Notes under the pieces: model-generated
Database searches by the model: none
Seen by the model: only the letters and a program-made list of their open reading frames with translations
What the model was told of the DNA's origin: nothing
Made by a program: the position numbers and the translations under genes
Shown here: piece after piece, positions 21,635-34,600 of the stretch
Layout: the number at the start of each line of letters is the position of its first letter
Position numbering within the stretch: the stretch's first letter is position 1
Assembly: GCA_028641055.1 (NCBI GenBank)
Contig: CM054060.1
Span: forward strand, 294,383,076 to 294,447,075
From: Alopecurus myosuroides
Lineage: Eukaryota > Streptophyta > Magnoliopsida > Poales > Poaceae
DNA length: 64,000 nucleotides
Direction: 5' to 3'

Positions 21635-24600
21635 TGTGACGCCCCGAGATCGGGCACTATGCAGATTTCAGCATTTCCGCCAAAATCCACATAATAACCG
21701 ATTCCAGGTTGCCACTTGTGATAACATTACAACAGTTCACGAATATTCCGCAACAACAACAGAAAATATATATACAAGACGACTCAAACGAGTCAAGGAT
21801 ACAACTGATACAATACAAAGATCGAAATGACAGCGGAAGAAACAACATAGCGTCCGACTACGGACAAGATACAAATTTGGACTAAGAGTCCTGAAGATAA
21901 CCGATGGCGTCCAATCCCTGCCCAGGCAAAGCCAGAGGGATTCCCAAGCTAACGTCGTCAGACTTCAAACCTGTTGACTACAATGTGGAATATGCAGCCA
22001 CGAAATGGATTCGTGGGTCAGTACGGTTAAGTACTGGCAAGCGGATAAACCATACTCACAAGATACCAGCGTAACCAATCATTACAAGATACAAATACTT
22101 TGGGTACAACGGAAAGGAAGGGGATTATTGCAACGAAGCGGCAGCGGGCTGCACTAACTAACTACAGAGACTCGCTACAACATCCGGCTAAAAGAAAGGG
22201 GATAAGATAGCGTATCAGAACCAACTACAACTACTCACCAAACAATACCCATCCAATGTTACCCCCTACTAAGGAAGCAACCCAAGGAAACTCACACTGT
22301 TGATTAAGGTGACATTCATTTTATGGTGGAGGTAATCTATATTACTAGTCAAGTTATCATCGTTAAGTGTAAGTTGTCCGAGTACTTGTTAGGCAGCACT
22401 TTCACCAAGTCATCCATAACCGCGGACAACACGGCTTCTCGAGAAGATTTAACCCTGCAGGGATACACCAATTTGGCCGTACACGTAAGAATGACCCGCC
22501 AGACGGGGAGCAAGCCCACCCAGCAGGCCACTCAACACAACCCAACTTTTCTTCGCATCAAGCCCAAAGAACCCCGTGCAATTGAGCGCACGGCTAATCA
22601 AGCCCCACGAAGAAAAGGGGACCCTCATAGCACTCTAAGAACGTGTCTCCCTAAATGCCGACTACAAAAGTTCCACCCTGGCGCCAAGGGTTCGCACCTG
22701 CATATGCATGCGGCAAATGGAAAACCCGAACTAAATGAGGCGATTTGGACGTGATGCGAATCAAATCAAAGTTGCGGGGGGCGCCCATACTCGCTTCCCA
22801 CATGCGGTTAGTGCGCTCATCATGGATCGGAGGACAAGACCCTTTTCCTAATTAAGTTCGACACTAGCAGGCCTCAAAACCACGCCGGGCCTCCTGCCGG
22901 TGCCTTATCATCAAATTATTATTACCCAAAACATTAACATGTTGTTGATTGAATTGAAACCCAACTATCAAACTAAACAGGTGATAAGACGAACAACAAG
23001 ACTTCAGCGCAAACAACACTAAGCATGCAACTACGACACGAGGGCCAACAGGGTAAACAAACAACAGCTAATGGGAAGTGGAAGGAAGGCTATATCATGG
23101 CTGCAAGGTAAACATATGATAGGATCGAGACACAAGCATCGAATCATAAGGCTAGCATAAAGGTAACGGAAAGAATCGGTAACAAGTGATGAAAGGCAGC
23201 CATAGGTAGCAAGTGAGTATACTTGCCTAAGATCCAGCAAGTAGAGGTACATCCGCAGAACTTGTCGTTGCTCACATCATCTCAACGTCCTATCCGCGAA
23301 GAAGCAACGAACTAGAACAAACACCGGATGCGACAATTACTTCTACGGCAAAAGATCCAGCATGATCAGGATATGGATGCATGACAAGTTTTAGGATGCA
23401 TCAAAGATAAACTAGTTGACATGGTAAACATATTTAAATGGGCCCATATGCAATTTGGATTGCATATGGAAAAGCCCATGAATTAATGTTGAATTAATGA
23501 TCTACAAATAACCATCATGTGAAAGTTGATTAGAATGATGCATGGATGAGGAAAACAATAAGGGAACAACAATAGCTTCAATTTGAAATGTTGTTTACCA
23601 ATTTTGGAATTTTATTGATTAAGTTATGAACTTTGGCATTTTAAATGATTTAAACAAGCATTTGTTGTTTTCACCAATTTTAAATGTTCAAAACAGATAA
23701 CAAAATTTATATTTGGAAAGAACACAAAATTTTAGATGGAATACATATTTCATTTGTTGAATTTCGATTTTAGATGAGCAGCTTATTAAATTGAAAATTT
23801 TAAATGCATTAATTAAGAAATAGTTGTTTTCAGCAATTTAATTTATTCAAAATGGAAAACAAAGTTTATATTTGGAAAGCTTATTCAATTTTGCATGGAA
23901 ACATATTTTACATGTACCATTTGAATTAAATTTGAAATAGTTATGAATTTAATCAAATTCAATAGAGTTATTTGAATTTGAATTTTTGAATTGATTTGGA
24001 AGGTTCAAATCAGTAAACAAGTTGCATATTTGAAAAGTACAGGAAATTTGGATTGGAAAACATATTTGACATGTTGGGAAACAATTTTAAATGATTTAGT
24101 TAAGCACATTACCAATTTAAATGCATTAAACAAGAGGTGAAACAATTAGTCAATTTAAAGGTTGCAAACCAGAACACAAAGTTGATATTCAAGTGTGGCA
24201 TTTAATTTTGGATGGAATTCATGTTTTGAGTATTTAATTTGGAGCAACCATGTGAAAGTTATTAATTATGCCATTTAGTTTGTCATTTTAAGGATTATTA
24301 AATAACCTTAAATTTAATTGTCCAAATTGCAGAACAAAGGTGATAATCAGAAATTTCATTGAATTTTGACTGAAAAACATATTTTACATTTTAAATTTGG
24401 AGTTTGTATGATTTATTTACAAGCATTTTAATCACAGGGGCCAATCTGTTATTTCTGAGGACTTAAAAGAAAAACAGGAATTTAGACAGGCCCCTGGGGT
24501 GTTTCTCACACAGTGCATTTACGCACTGGGCCACTGACCAGCGGGCCAGCAGCCTAGCTGGCGCCTGCGCAGGCGCGGGTGGAAGCCACGCTGGCCACCA

Positions 24601-26146
24601 CGGTCACTGACCGGTGGGGCCCGCGGCGCGGTGGAAGAAATTGGCCCAAAAAGTGTGGCTTTTATTCAGCCAAGCGGGGATTCGAACCCAGGCGCTTGCG
24701 GCGCGGTGCAGGTGCAGTACCACTGGGGTAACGAGCGGTTGTGATGGATCTGGCTGGGGTTTGGTTTTGAAGTGGCTCTCGCACGCGCTACTGAATTTTC
24801 AACTGACGACGATCAGGCACTGTCCGCGACGGGGAACAGGGAGGCGATCGCCGGTGTCACGATGACCGCGCACGATGGCGGCGTGTCCAGAGCACGAGGG
24901 GGGGGTGCAGGGAGAGTCCAGAGCGGACGGGAGGCTCACCGAGGTTCGAGGAGGAGCCGGGCGCGACGAAGACCTGACGGAGACGGCGGTGGCGACGGGC
25001 GCGCGCTGTAGGGGTAGCCGACGTCGGAGCGGCGCCCCTGGAACCTCCCAGGTCCGGTCGAAGGAAGCAAGACGTAGAGGGCATAGCCCTGTTTCCATTC
25101 CCGCCCTCGGGGTTTCTCGGAGAGGGCCACATCGTTGGCGCCATGGCCTGTCGGGGACGAGCAGCAGGCAGGGAGGCGACGCGCGGAGGCTGAGGACGTC
25201 GCCGGAAGGACTCGACGGCGTGGCGGAGGTGGTGCCTCACAAGGCCGGCCAAGGGTACAGGGACGGAGAGGGGACTGCCGCGGTTCGATTCCAATAGCAG
25301 GTGCAGCCCGAAGATGACCAAGGCGACGGCGCCATGGGCGCAAACTCCCGGCCACGGAGGTGTTCCTCTGATTTCTTCAGACTTTTCATAGTAGGTGGGA
25401 GGGAACAGAGGAGAAAAGAGCTAAGGCGGGAGTGGCGGCGCTAGAGAGGAGGAAGGAGAGGGAGATGGAGTGGGTAGGGTTTAGGGGGAGAGGCTTGGAG
25501 GAGGGTAAGATAAGGAGGGGTGCGTGCGGTGGCTGTCGATGTCGTCTCTCCACGTGAGCGTACGGAGGAAGAGGAAGAAGGGTTGGGCCCAAAAGATGGA
25601 GGGGGAGAGAGCCTGGTGGGCTGCAAGGAGGTGGGAAAGAGGGGTGGTAGGTAGGCTAGCCCACTTCGGCTGGCCTGCCTCCCCCTTCTCATTTTTTTTT
25701 TGCTTTTTTGTATTTTCTGTTTACACTTCTTTTTCTTTTTGTTAGGAAGAAAAGAGAGAGAAAAAGAATAAAGTTTTTAGGGGTTTTTATCTTATGAAAT
25801 GATTTTTATTGAATTACAAAACAGCAAGATCAAATGTATGTTAACTTTATTTTCAAAAATTTCAAATTGCCAATTGATTTGAATTTGCCATTTTAATTTC
25901 AAATAGTGTTTCATAATGAATGGTTTTTGAAATACCCAAGCAAAATTAATTCCAATCAACTTATATTGAAAAACAATTTGAGTTTGAAAAACACAGGTGC
26001 ATTGTTTGAAAATTTTAAATTGATTTGAATTTTTGTTTTGTGTTTGGATTGGTTTGCAAACAAGGTGCAGATGATGCATGTGATGCAATGCCAAAAAAAG
26101 AAAACAACCAATTTTATAAATTAGGGTAAACACCCCAGGTGTTACA
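21635..26146 (-). repeat. LTR1 of the three-LTR array
   Basis: 4,512 bp. In sense (minus) orientation: start TGTAACACC at 26146, AT-rich stretch, GC-rich promoter-like stretch (about 25700-24800), tRNA-like module (24674-24735), AT-rich intron-like stretch (24480-23350), a conserved core shared with the chromovirus LTR (about 22910-22340), and end GGCGTCACA at 21635. LTR1 differs from LTR2 and LTR3 at sites where those two agree (for example AGGCAGC versus AGCCAGC near 22390). ORFs in the GC-rich part are not conserved protein families. Confidence 0.9.
24674..24735 (-). other. tRNA-like module in LTR1
   Basis: On the minus strand, GGTTCGAATCC (24688-24678) is an exact Pol III B-box / T-loop sequence, preceded by CCCAGTGGTACTGCAC, which resembles a D-arm / A-box. 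An intact cloverleaf is not formed (the acceptor arms do not match), so it is a tRNA-derived piece and not a tRNA gene. The same module occurs in LTR2 (about 29684-29746) and LTR3 (about 34687-34749). Confidence 0.55.
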
Positions 26147-26644
26147 GACGACACCACTAACAAGGGATTGCGCCCTCGCAATCCACCCCCTAACCCGGGA
26201 GGGTAAGGAAGGTTCGACTATCGATTCTTCATGCTTCCAGTTGATCTCCTCGACACCACTAACAAGGGCTTCTCGACACCACTAACAAGAGATTCTTGCT
26301 CGGAATGACGACGATGTTCTTCCACCAGGAATCTTCCGATGATCGAACCTATTAGGTTAACGGCTCAGAAAACGTCCTCCCACGTAGAATCCTAAACTTT
26401 GAAAGATAGATAAGGGAAGAGACTCCAAAACAAATAAGATGGGAGGGGAAATAGAATAGAGATAAGGAGAAAACAAGAATCCTATTGAGATGTTTCCAAA
26501 ACAGATTTTTGCACAAATAGTTTTGACACTCTAGAAACAACGACCGTTAGCGAGGTTATCCTACAGGCTTTGCGGACCCGTTGCTTCGATAACCATTCGT
26601 ATCGAAACAATATCGGGAATCGGAAACCAGGCTCTGATACCATT
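26147..26644 (-). other. Internal segment 1 of the array, non-coding
   Basis: 498 bp between LTR1 and LTR2, with no ORF of note. It carries a primer-binding site at the right end and, near the left end, three copies of CGACACCACTAACAAG (starting about 26149, 26251 and 26274) and a G-rich tract on the minus strand (about 26180-26190) that may be the polypurine tract. Confidence 0.85.
26630..26642 (-). promoter_or_regulatory. Primer-binding site (Met-tRNA type), array unit 1
   Basis: GGCTCTGATACCA on the plus strand reads TGGTATCAGAGCC on the minus strand, the standard plant initiator-Met tRNA primer-binding site. It sits 2 bp from the LTR2 boundary at 26645, as expected for a 5' LTR. Confidence 0.92.
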
Positions 26645-29600
26645 TGTGACGCCCCGAGATCGGGCACTATGCAGATTTCAGCATTTCCGCCAAAATCCAC
26701 ATAATAACCGATTCCAGGTTGCCACTTGTGATAACATTACAAGAGTTCACGAATATTCCGCAACAACAACAGAAACGATATATACAAGACGACTCAAACG
26801 AGTCAAGGATACAACTGATACAATACAAAGATCGAAATGACAGCGGAAGAAACAACATAGCGTCCGACTATGGACAAGATACAAACTTGGACTAAGAGTC
26901 CTGAAGATAACCGATGGCGTCCAATCCCTGCCCAGGCCAAGCCGGAGGGATTCCCAAGCTAACGTCGTCAGACTTCAAACCTGTTGACTGCAATGTGGAA
27001 TATGCAGCCACAAAATGGATTCGTGGGTCAGTACGGTTAAGTACTGGCAAGCGGATAAACCATACTCACAAGATACCAGCGTAACCAATCATTACAAGAT
27101 ACAAATACTTCGGGTACAACGGAAAGGAAGGGGATTATTGCAACGAAGCGGCAGCGGGCTGCACTAACTAACTACAGAGACTCGCTACAACATCCGGCTA
27201 AAAGAAAGGGGATAAGATAGCGTATCGGAACAAACTACAACTACTCACCAAACAATACCCTTCCAATGTTACCCCCTACTAAGGAAGCAACCCAAGGAAA
27301 CTCACACTGTTGATTAAGGTGACATTCATTTTATGGTGGAGGTAATCTATATTACTAGTCAAGTTATCATCGTTAAGTGTAAGTTGTCCGAGTACTTGTT
27401 AGCCAGCACTTTCACCAAGTCATCCATAACCGCGGACAACACGGCTTCTTGAGAAGATTTAACCCTGCAGGGATGCACCAATTTGGTCGTACACGTAAGA
27501 ATGACCCGCCAGACGGGGAGCAAACCCACCAAGCAGGCCACTCAACACAACCCAACTCTTCTTCGCATCAAGCCCAAAGAACCCCGTGCAATTGAGCGCA
27601 CGGCTAATCAAGCCCCACGAAGAAAAGGGGACCCTCATAGCACTCTAAGAACGTGTCTCCCTAAATGCCGACTACAAAAGTTCCACCCTGGCGCCAAGGG
27701 TTCGCACCTGCATATGCATGCGGCAAATGGAAAACCCGAACTAAATGAGGCGATTTGGACGAGATGCGAATCGAATCAAAGTTGCGGGGGGCGCCCATAC
27801 TCGCTTCCCACATGCGGTTAGTGCGCTCATCATGGATCGGAGGACAAGACCCTTTTCCTAATTAAGTTCGACACTAGCAGGCCTCAAAACCACGTCGGGC
27901 CTCCTGCCGGTGCCTTATCATCAAATTATTATTATCCAAAACATTAACATGTTGTTGATTGAATTGAAACCCAACTATCAAACTAAACAGGTGATAAGAC
28001 GGACAACAAGACTTGAGCGCAAACAACACTAAGCATGCAACTACGACACGAGGGCCAACAGGGTAAACAAACAACAGCTAATGGGAAGTGGAAGGAAGGC
28101 TATATCATGGCTGCAAGGTAAACATATGATAGGATCGAGACACAAGCATCGAATCATAAGGCTAGCATAAAGGTAACGGAAAGAATCGGTAACAAGTGAT
28201 GAAAGGCAGCCATAGGTAGCAAGTGAGTATACTTGCCTGAGATCCAGCAAGTAGAGGTACATCTGCAGAACTTGTCGTTGCTCACATCATCTCAACGTCC
28301 TATCCGCGAAGAAGCAACGAACTAGAACAAACACCGGATGCGACAATTACTTCTACGGCAAAAGATCCAGCATGATCAGGATATGGATGCATGACAAGTT
28401 TTAGGATGCATCAAAGATAAACTAGTTGACATGGTAAACATATTTAAATGGGCCCATATGCAATTTGGATTGCATATGGAAAAGCCCATGAATTAATGTT
28501 GAATTAATGATCTAAAAATAACCATCATGTGAAAGTTGATTAGAATGATGCATGGATGAGGAAAACAATAAGGGAACAACAATAGCTTCAATTTGAAATG
28601 TTGTTTACCAAGTTTGGAATTTTATTGATTAAGTTATGAACTTTGGCATTTTAAATGATTTAAACAAGCATTTGTTGTTTTCACCAATTTTAAATGTTCA
28701 AAACAGATAACAAAATTTATATTTGGAAAGAACACAAAATTTTAGATGGAATACATATTTCATTTGTTGAATTTCGATTTTAGATGAGCAGCTTATTAAA
28801 TTGAAAATTTTAAATGCATTAATTAAGAAATAGTTGTTTTCAGCAATTTAATTTATTCAAAATGGAAAACAAAGTTTATATTTGGAAAGCTTATTCAATT
28901 TTGCATGGAAACATATTTTACATGTACCATTTGAATTAAATTTGAAATAGTTATGAATTTAATCAAATTCAATAGAGTCATTTGAATTTGAATTTTTGAA
29001 TTGATTTGGAAGGTTCAAATCAGTAAACAAGTTGTATATTTGAAAAGTACAGGAAATTTGGATTGGAAAACATATTTGACATGTTGGGAAACAATTTTAA
29101 ATGATTTAGTTTAGCACATTACCAATTTAAATGCATTAAACAAGAGGTGAAACAATTAGTCAATTTAAAGGTTGCAAACCAGAACACAAAGTTGATATTC
29201 AAGTGTGGCATTTAATTTTGGATGGAATTCATGTTTTGAGTATTTAATTTGGAGCAACCATGTGAAAGTTATTAATTATGCCATTTAGTTTGTCATTTTA
29301 AGGATTATTAAATAACCTTAAATTTAATTGTCCAAATTGCAGAACAAAGGTGATAATAAGAAATTTCATTGAATTTTGACTGAAAAACATATTTTACATT
29401 TTAAATTTGGAGTTTGTATGATTTATTTACAAGCATTTTAATCACAGGGGCCAATCTGTTATTTCTGAGGACTTAAAAGAAAAACAGGAATTTAGACAGG
29501 CCCCTGGGGTGTTTCTCACACAGTGCATTTACGCACTGGGCCACTGACCAGCGGGCCAGCAGCCCAGCTGGCGCCTGCGCAGGCGCGGGTGGAAGCCACG

Positions 29601-31149
29601 CTGGCCACCACGGTCACTGACCGGTGGGGCCCGCGGCGCGGTGGAAGAAATTGGCCCAAAAAGTGTGGCTTTTATTCAGCCAAGCGGGGATTCGAACCCA
29701 GGCGCTCGCGGCGCGGTGCACGGTGCAGTACCACTGGGGTAACGAGCGGTTGTGATGGATCTGGCTGGGGTTTGGTTTTGAAGTGGCTCTCGCACGCGCT
29801 ACTGAATTTTCAACTGACGACGATCAGGCACTGTCCGCGACGAGGAACAGGGAGGCGATCGCCGGTGTCACGACGACGGCGCACGATGGCGGCGTGTCCA
29901 CAGCACGAGGGGGGTGCAGGGAGAGTCCAGAGCGGACGGGAGGCTCACCGAGGTTCGAGGAGGAGCCGGGCGCGATGAAGACCTGACGGAGACGGCGGTG
30001 GCGACGGGCGCGCGCCGTAGGGGTAGCCGACGTCGGAGCAGCGCCCCTGGAACCTCCCAGGTCCGGCCGAAGGAAGCAAGACGTAGAGGGCATAGCCCTG
30101 TTTCCATTCCCGCCCTCGGGGTTTCTCGGAGAGGGCCACATCGTTGGCGCCATGGCCTGTCGGGGACGAGCAGCAGGCAGGGAGGCGACGCGCAGAGGCT
30201 GAGGACGTCGCCGGAAGGACTCGACGGCGTGGGCGAGGTGGTGCCTCACAAGGCCGGCCAAGGGTACAGGGACGGAGAGGGGACTGCCGCGGTTCGATTC
30301 CAACAGCAGGTGCAGCCCGAAGATGACCAAGGCGACGGCGCCATGGGCGCAAACTCCCGGCCACGGAGGTGTTCCTCTGATTTCTTTAGACTTTTCATAG
30401 TAGGTGGGAGGGAACAGAGGAGAAAAGAGCTAAGGCGGGAGCGGCGGCGCTAGAGAGGAGGAAGGAGAGGGAGATGGAGTGGGTAGGGTTTGGGGGGAGA
30501 GGCTTGGAGGAGGGGAAGATAAGGAGGGGTGCGTGCGGTGGCTGTCGCTGTCGTCTCTCCACGTGAGCGTACGGAGGAAGAGGAAGAAGGGCTGGGCCCG
30601 AAAGATGGAGGGGGAGAGAGCCTGGTGGGCTGCAAGGAGGTGGGAAAGAGGGGTGGTAGGTAGGCTAGCCAACTTGGGCTGGCCTGCCTCCCCCTTCTCA
30701 TTTTTTTTGCTTTTTTTTATTTTCTGTTTACACTTCTTTTTCTTTTTGTTAGGAAGAAAAGAGAGAGAAAAAGAATAAAGTTCTTAGGGGTTTTTATCTT
30801 ATGAAATGATTTTTATTGAATTACAAAACAGCAAGATCAAATGTATGTTAACTTTATTTTCAATTCAAATTGCCAATTGATTTGAATTTGCCATTTTAAT
30901 TTCAAATAGTGTTTCATAATGAATGGTTTTTGAAATACCCAAGCAAAATTAATTCCAATCAACTTATATTGAAAAACAATTTGAGTTTGAAAAACACGGG
31001 TGCATTGTTTGAAAATTTTAAATTGATTTGAATTTTTGTTTTGTGTTTGGATTGGTTTGCAAACAAGGTGCAGATGATGCATGTGATGCAATGCCAAAAA
31101 AAGAAAACAACCAATTTTCTAAATTAGGGTAAACAGCCCAGGTGTTACA
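26645..31149 (-). repeat. LTR2 of the three-LTR array
   Basis: 4,505 bp with the same layout as LTR1. The central position, with a primer-binding site on one side and the other internal segment on the other, means it serves as 3' LTR of one unit and 5' LTR of the next. It is closer to LTR3 than to LTR1 at several diagnostic sites. Confidence 0.9.
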
Positions 31150-31647
31150 GACGACACCACTAACAAGGGATTGCGCCCTCGCAATCCACCCCCTAACCCG
31201 GGAGGGTAAGGAAGGTTCGACTATCGATTCTTCATGCTTCCAGTTGATCTCCTCGACACCACTAACAAGGGCTTCTCGACACCACTAACAAGAGATTCTT
31301 GCTCGGAGTGACGACGATGTTCTTCCACCAGGAATCTTCCGATGATCGAACCTATTAGGTTAACGGCTCAGAAAACGTCCTCTCACGTAGAATCCTAAAC
31401 TTTGAAAGATAGATAAGGGAAGAGACTCCAAAACAAATAAGATGGGAGGGGAAATAGAATAGAGATAAGGAGAAAACAAGAATCCTATTGAGATGTTTCC
31501 AAAACAGATTTTTGCACAAATAGTTTTGACACTCTAGAAACAACGACCGTTAGCGAGGTTATCCTACAGGCTTTGCGGACCCGTTGTTTCGATAACCATT
31601 CGTATCGAAACAATATCGGGAATCGGAAACCAGGCTCTGATACCATT
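31150..31647 (-). other. Internal segment 2 of the array, non-coding
   Basis: 498 bp, nearly identical to internal segment 1; I noticed only a handful of substitutions (for example GGAATGACG versus GGAGTGACG). No coding capacity. Confidence 0.85.
31633..31645 (-). promoter_or_regulatory. Primer-binding site (Met-tRNA type), array unit 2
   Basis: Identical to the site at 26630-26642, reading TGGTATCAGAGCC on the minus strand, 2 bp from LTR3. Confidence 0.92.
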
Positions 31648-34600
31648 TGTGACGCCCCGAGATCGGGCACTATGCAGATTTCAGCATTTCCGCCAAAATC
31701 CACATAATAACCGATTCCAGGTTGCCACTTGTGATAACATTACAACAGTTCACGAATATTCCGCAACAACAACAGAAAAGATATATACAAGACGACTCAA
31801 ACGAGTCAAGGATACAACTGATACAATACAAAGATCCAAATGACATCGGAAGAAACAACATAGCGTCCGACTACGGACAAGATACAAATTTGGACTAAGA
31901 GTCCTGAAGATAACCGATGGCGTCCAATCCCTGCCCAGGCCAAGCCGGAGGGATTCCCAAGCTAACGTCGTCAGACTTCAAACCTGTTGACTGCAATGTG
32001 GAATATGCAGCCACAAAATGGATTCGTGGGTCAGTACGGTTAAGTACTGGCAAGCGGATAAACCATACTCACAAGATACCAGCGTAACCAATCATTACAA
32101 GATACAAATACTTCGGGTACAACGGAAAGGAAGGGGATTATTGCAACGAAGCGGCAGCGGGCTGCACTAACTAACTACAGAGACTCGCTACAACATCCGG
32201 CTAAAAGAAAGGGGATAAGATAGCGTATCAGAACCAACTACAACTACTCACCAAACAATACCCATCCAATGTTACCCCCTACTAAGGAAGCAACCCAAGG
32301 AAACTCACACTGTTGATTAAGGTGACATTCATTTTATGGTGGAGGTAATCTATATTACTAGTCAAGTTATCATCGTTAAGTGTAAGTTGTCCGAGTACTT
32401 GTTAGCCAGCACTTTCACCAAGTCATCCATAACCGCGGACAACACGGCTTCTTGAGAAGATTTAACCCTACAGGGATGCACCAATTTGGCCGTACACGTA
32501 AGAATGACCCGCCAGACGGGGAGCAAACCCACCAAGCAGGCCACTCAACACAACCCAACTCTTCTTCGCATTAAGCCCAAAGAACCCCGTGCAATTGAGC
32601 GCACGGCTAATCAAGCCCCACGAAGAAAAGGGGACCCTCATAGCACTCTAAGAACGTGTCTCCCTAAATGCCGACTACAAAAGTTCCACCCTGGCGCCAA
32701 GGGTTCGCACCTGCATATGCATGCGGCAAATGGAAAACCCGAACTAAATGAGGCGATTTGGACGAGATGCGAATCGAATCAAAGTTGCGGGGGGCGCCCA
32801 TACTCGCTTCCCACATGCGGTTAGTGCGCTCATCATGGATCGGAGGACAAGACCCTTTTCCTAATTAAGTTCGACACTAGCAGGCCTCAAAACCACGTCG
32901 GGCCTCCTGCCGGTGCCTTATCATCAAATTATTATTATCCAAAACATTAACATGTTGTTGATTGAATTGAAACCCAACTATCAAACTAAACAGGTGATAA
33001 GACGGACAACAAGACTTGAGCGCAAACAACACTAAGCATGCAACTACGACACGAGGGCCAACAGGGTAAACAAACAACAGCTAATGGGAAGTGGAAGGAA
33101 GGCTATATCATGGCTGCAAGGTAAACATATGATAGGATCGAGACACAAGCATCGAATCATAAGGCTAGCATAAAGGTAACGGAAAGAATCGGTAACAAGT
33201 GATGAAAGGCAGCCATAGGTAGCAAGTGAGTATACTTGCCTGAGATCCAGCAAGTAGAGGTACATCCGCAGAACATGTCGTTCCTCACATCATCTCAACG
33301 TCCTATCCGCGAAGAAGCAACGAACTAGAACAAACACCGGATGCGACAATTACTTCTACGGCAAAAGATCCAGCATGATCAGGATATGGATGCATGACAA
33401 GTTTTAGGATGCATCAAAGATAAACTAGTTGACATGGTAAACATATTTAAATGGGCCCATATGCAATTTGGATTGCATATGGAAAAGCCCATGAATTAAT
33501 GTTGAATTAATGATCTACAAATAACCATCATGTGAAAGTTGATTAGAATGATGCATGGATGAGGAAAACAATAAGGGAACAACAATAGCTTCAATTTGAA
33601 ATGTTTTTTTACCAAGTTTGGAATTTTATTGATTAAGTTATGAACTTTGGCATTTTAAATGATTTAAACAAGCATTTGTTGTTTTCACCAATTTTAAATG
33701 TTCAAAACAGATAACAAAATTTATATTTGGAAAGAACACAAAATTTTAGATGGAATACATATTTCATTTGTTGAATTTGGATTTTAGATGAGCAGGTTAT
33801 TAAATTGAAAATTTTAAATGCATTAATTAAGAAATAGTTGTTTTCAGCAATTTAATTTATTCAAAATGGAAAACAAAGTTTATATTTGGAAAGCTTATTC
33901 AATTTTGCATGGAAACATATTTTACATGTACCATTTGAATTAAATTTGAAATAGTTATGAATTTAATCAAATTCAATAGAGTTATTTGAATTTGAATTTT
34001 TGAATTGATTTGGAAGGTTCAAATCAGTAAACAAGTTGCATATTTGAAAAGTACAGGAAATTTGGATTGGAAAACATATTTGACATGTTGGGAAACAATT
34101 TTAAATGATTTAGTTAAGCACATTACCAATTTAAATGCATTAAACAAGAGGTGAAACAATTAGTCAATTTAAAGGTTGCAAACCAGAACACAAAGTTGAT
34201 ATTCAAGTGTGGCATTTAATTTTGGATGGAATTCATGTTTTGAGTATTTAATTTGGAGCAACCATGTGAAAGTTATTAATTATGCCATTTAGTTTGTCAT
34301 TTTAAGGATTATTAAATAACCTTAAATTTAATTGTCCAAATTGCAGAACAAAGGTGATAATCAGAAAGTTCATTGAATTTTGACTGAAAAACATATTTAC
34401 ATTTTAAATTTGGAGTTTGTATGATTTATTTACAAGCATTTTAATCACAGGGGCCAATCTGTTATTTCTGAGGACTTAAAAGAAAAACAGGAATTTAGAC
34501 ATGCCCCTGGGGTGTTTCTCACACAGTGCATTTACGCACTGGGCCACTGACCAGCGGGCCAGCAGCCCAGCTGGCGCCTGCGCAGGCGCGGGTGGAAGCC

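Noticed and set aside
24674..24735. A functional tRNA gene
   Set aside because: The T-loop is perfect, but the acceptor stem and anticodon arm do not form, so only a tRNA-like module is claimed.
24799..25745. Several overlapping ORFs of 100-180 codons on both strands, repeated in the next two LTRs
   Set aside because: They lie in the GC-rich leader part of the array LTRs, are Arg/Pro/Gly-rich in all frames, and change by frameshift among the three copies.
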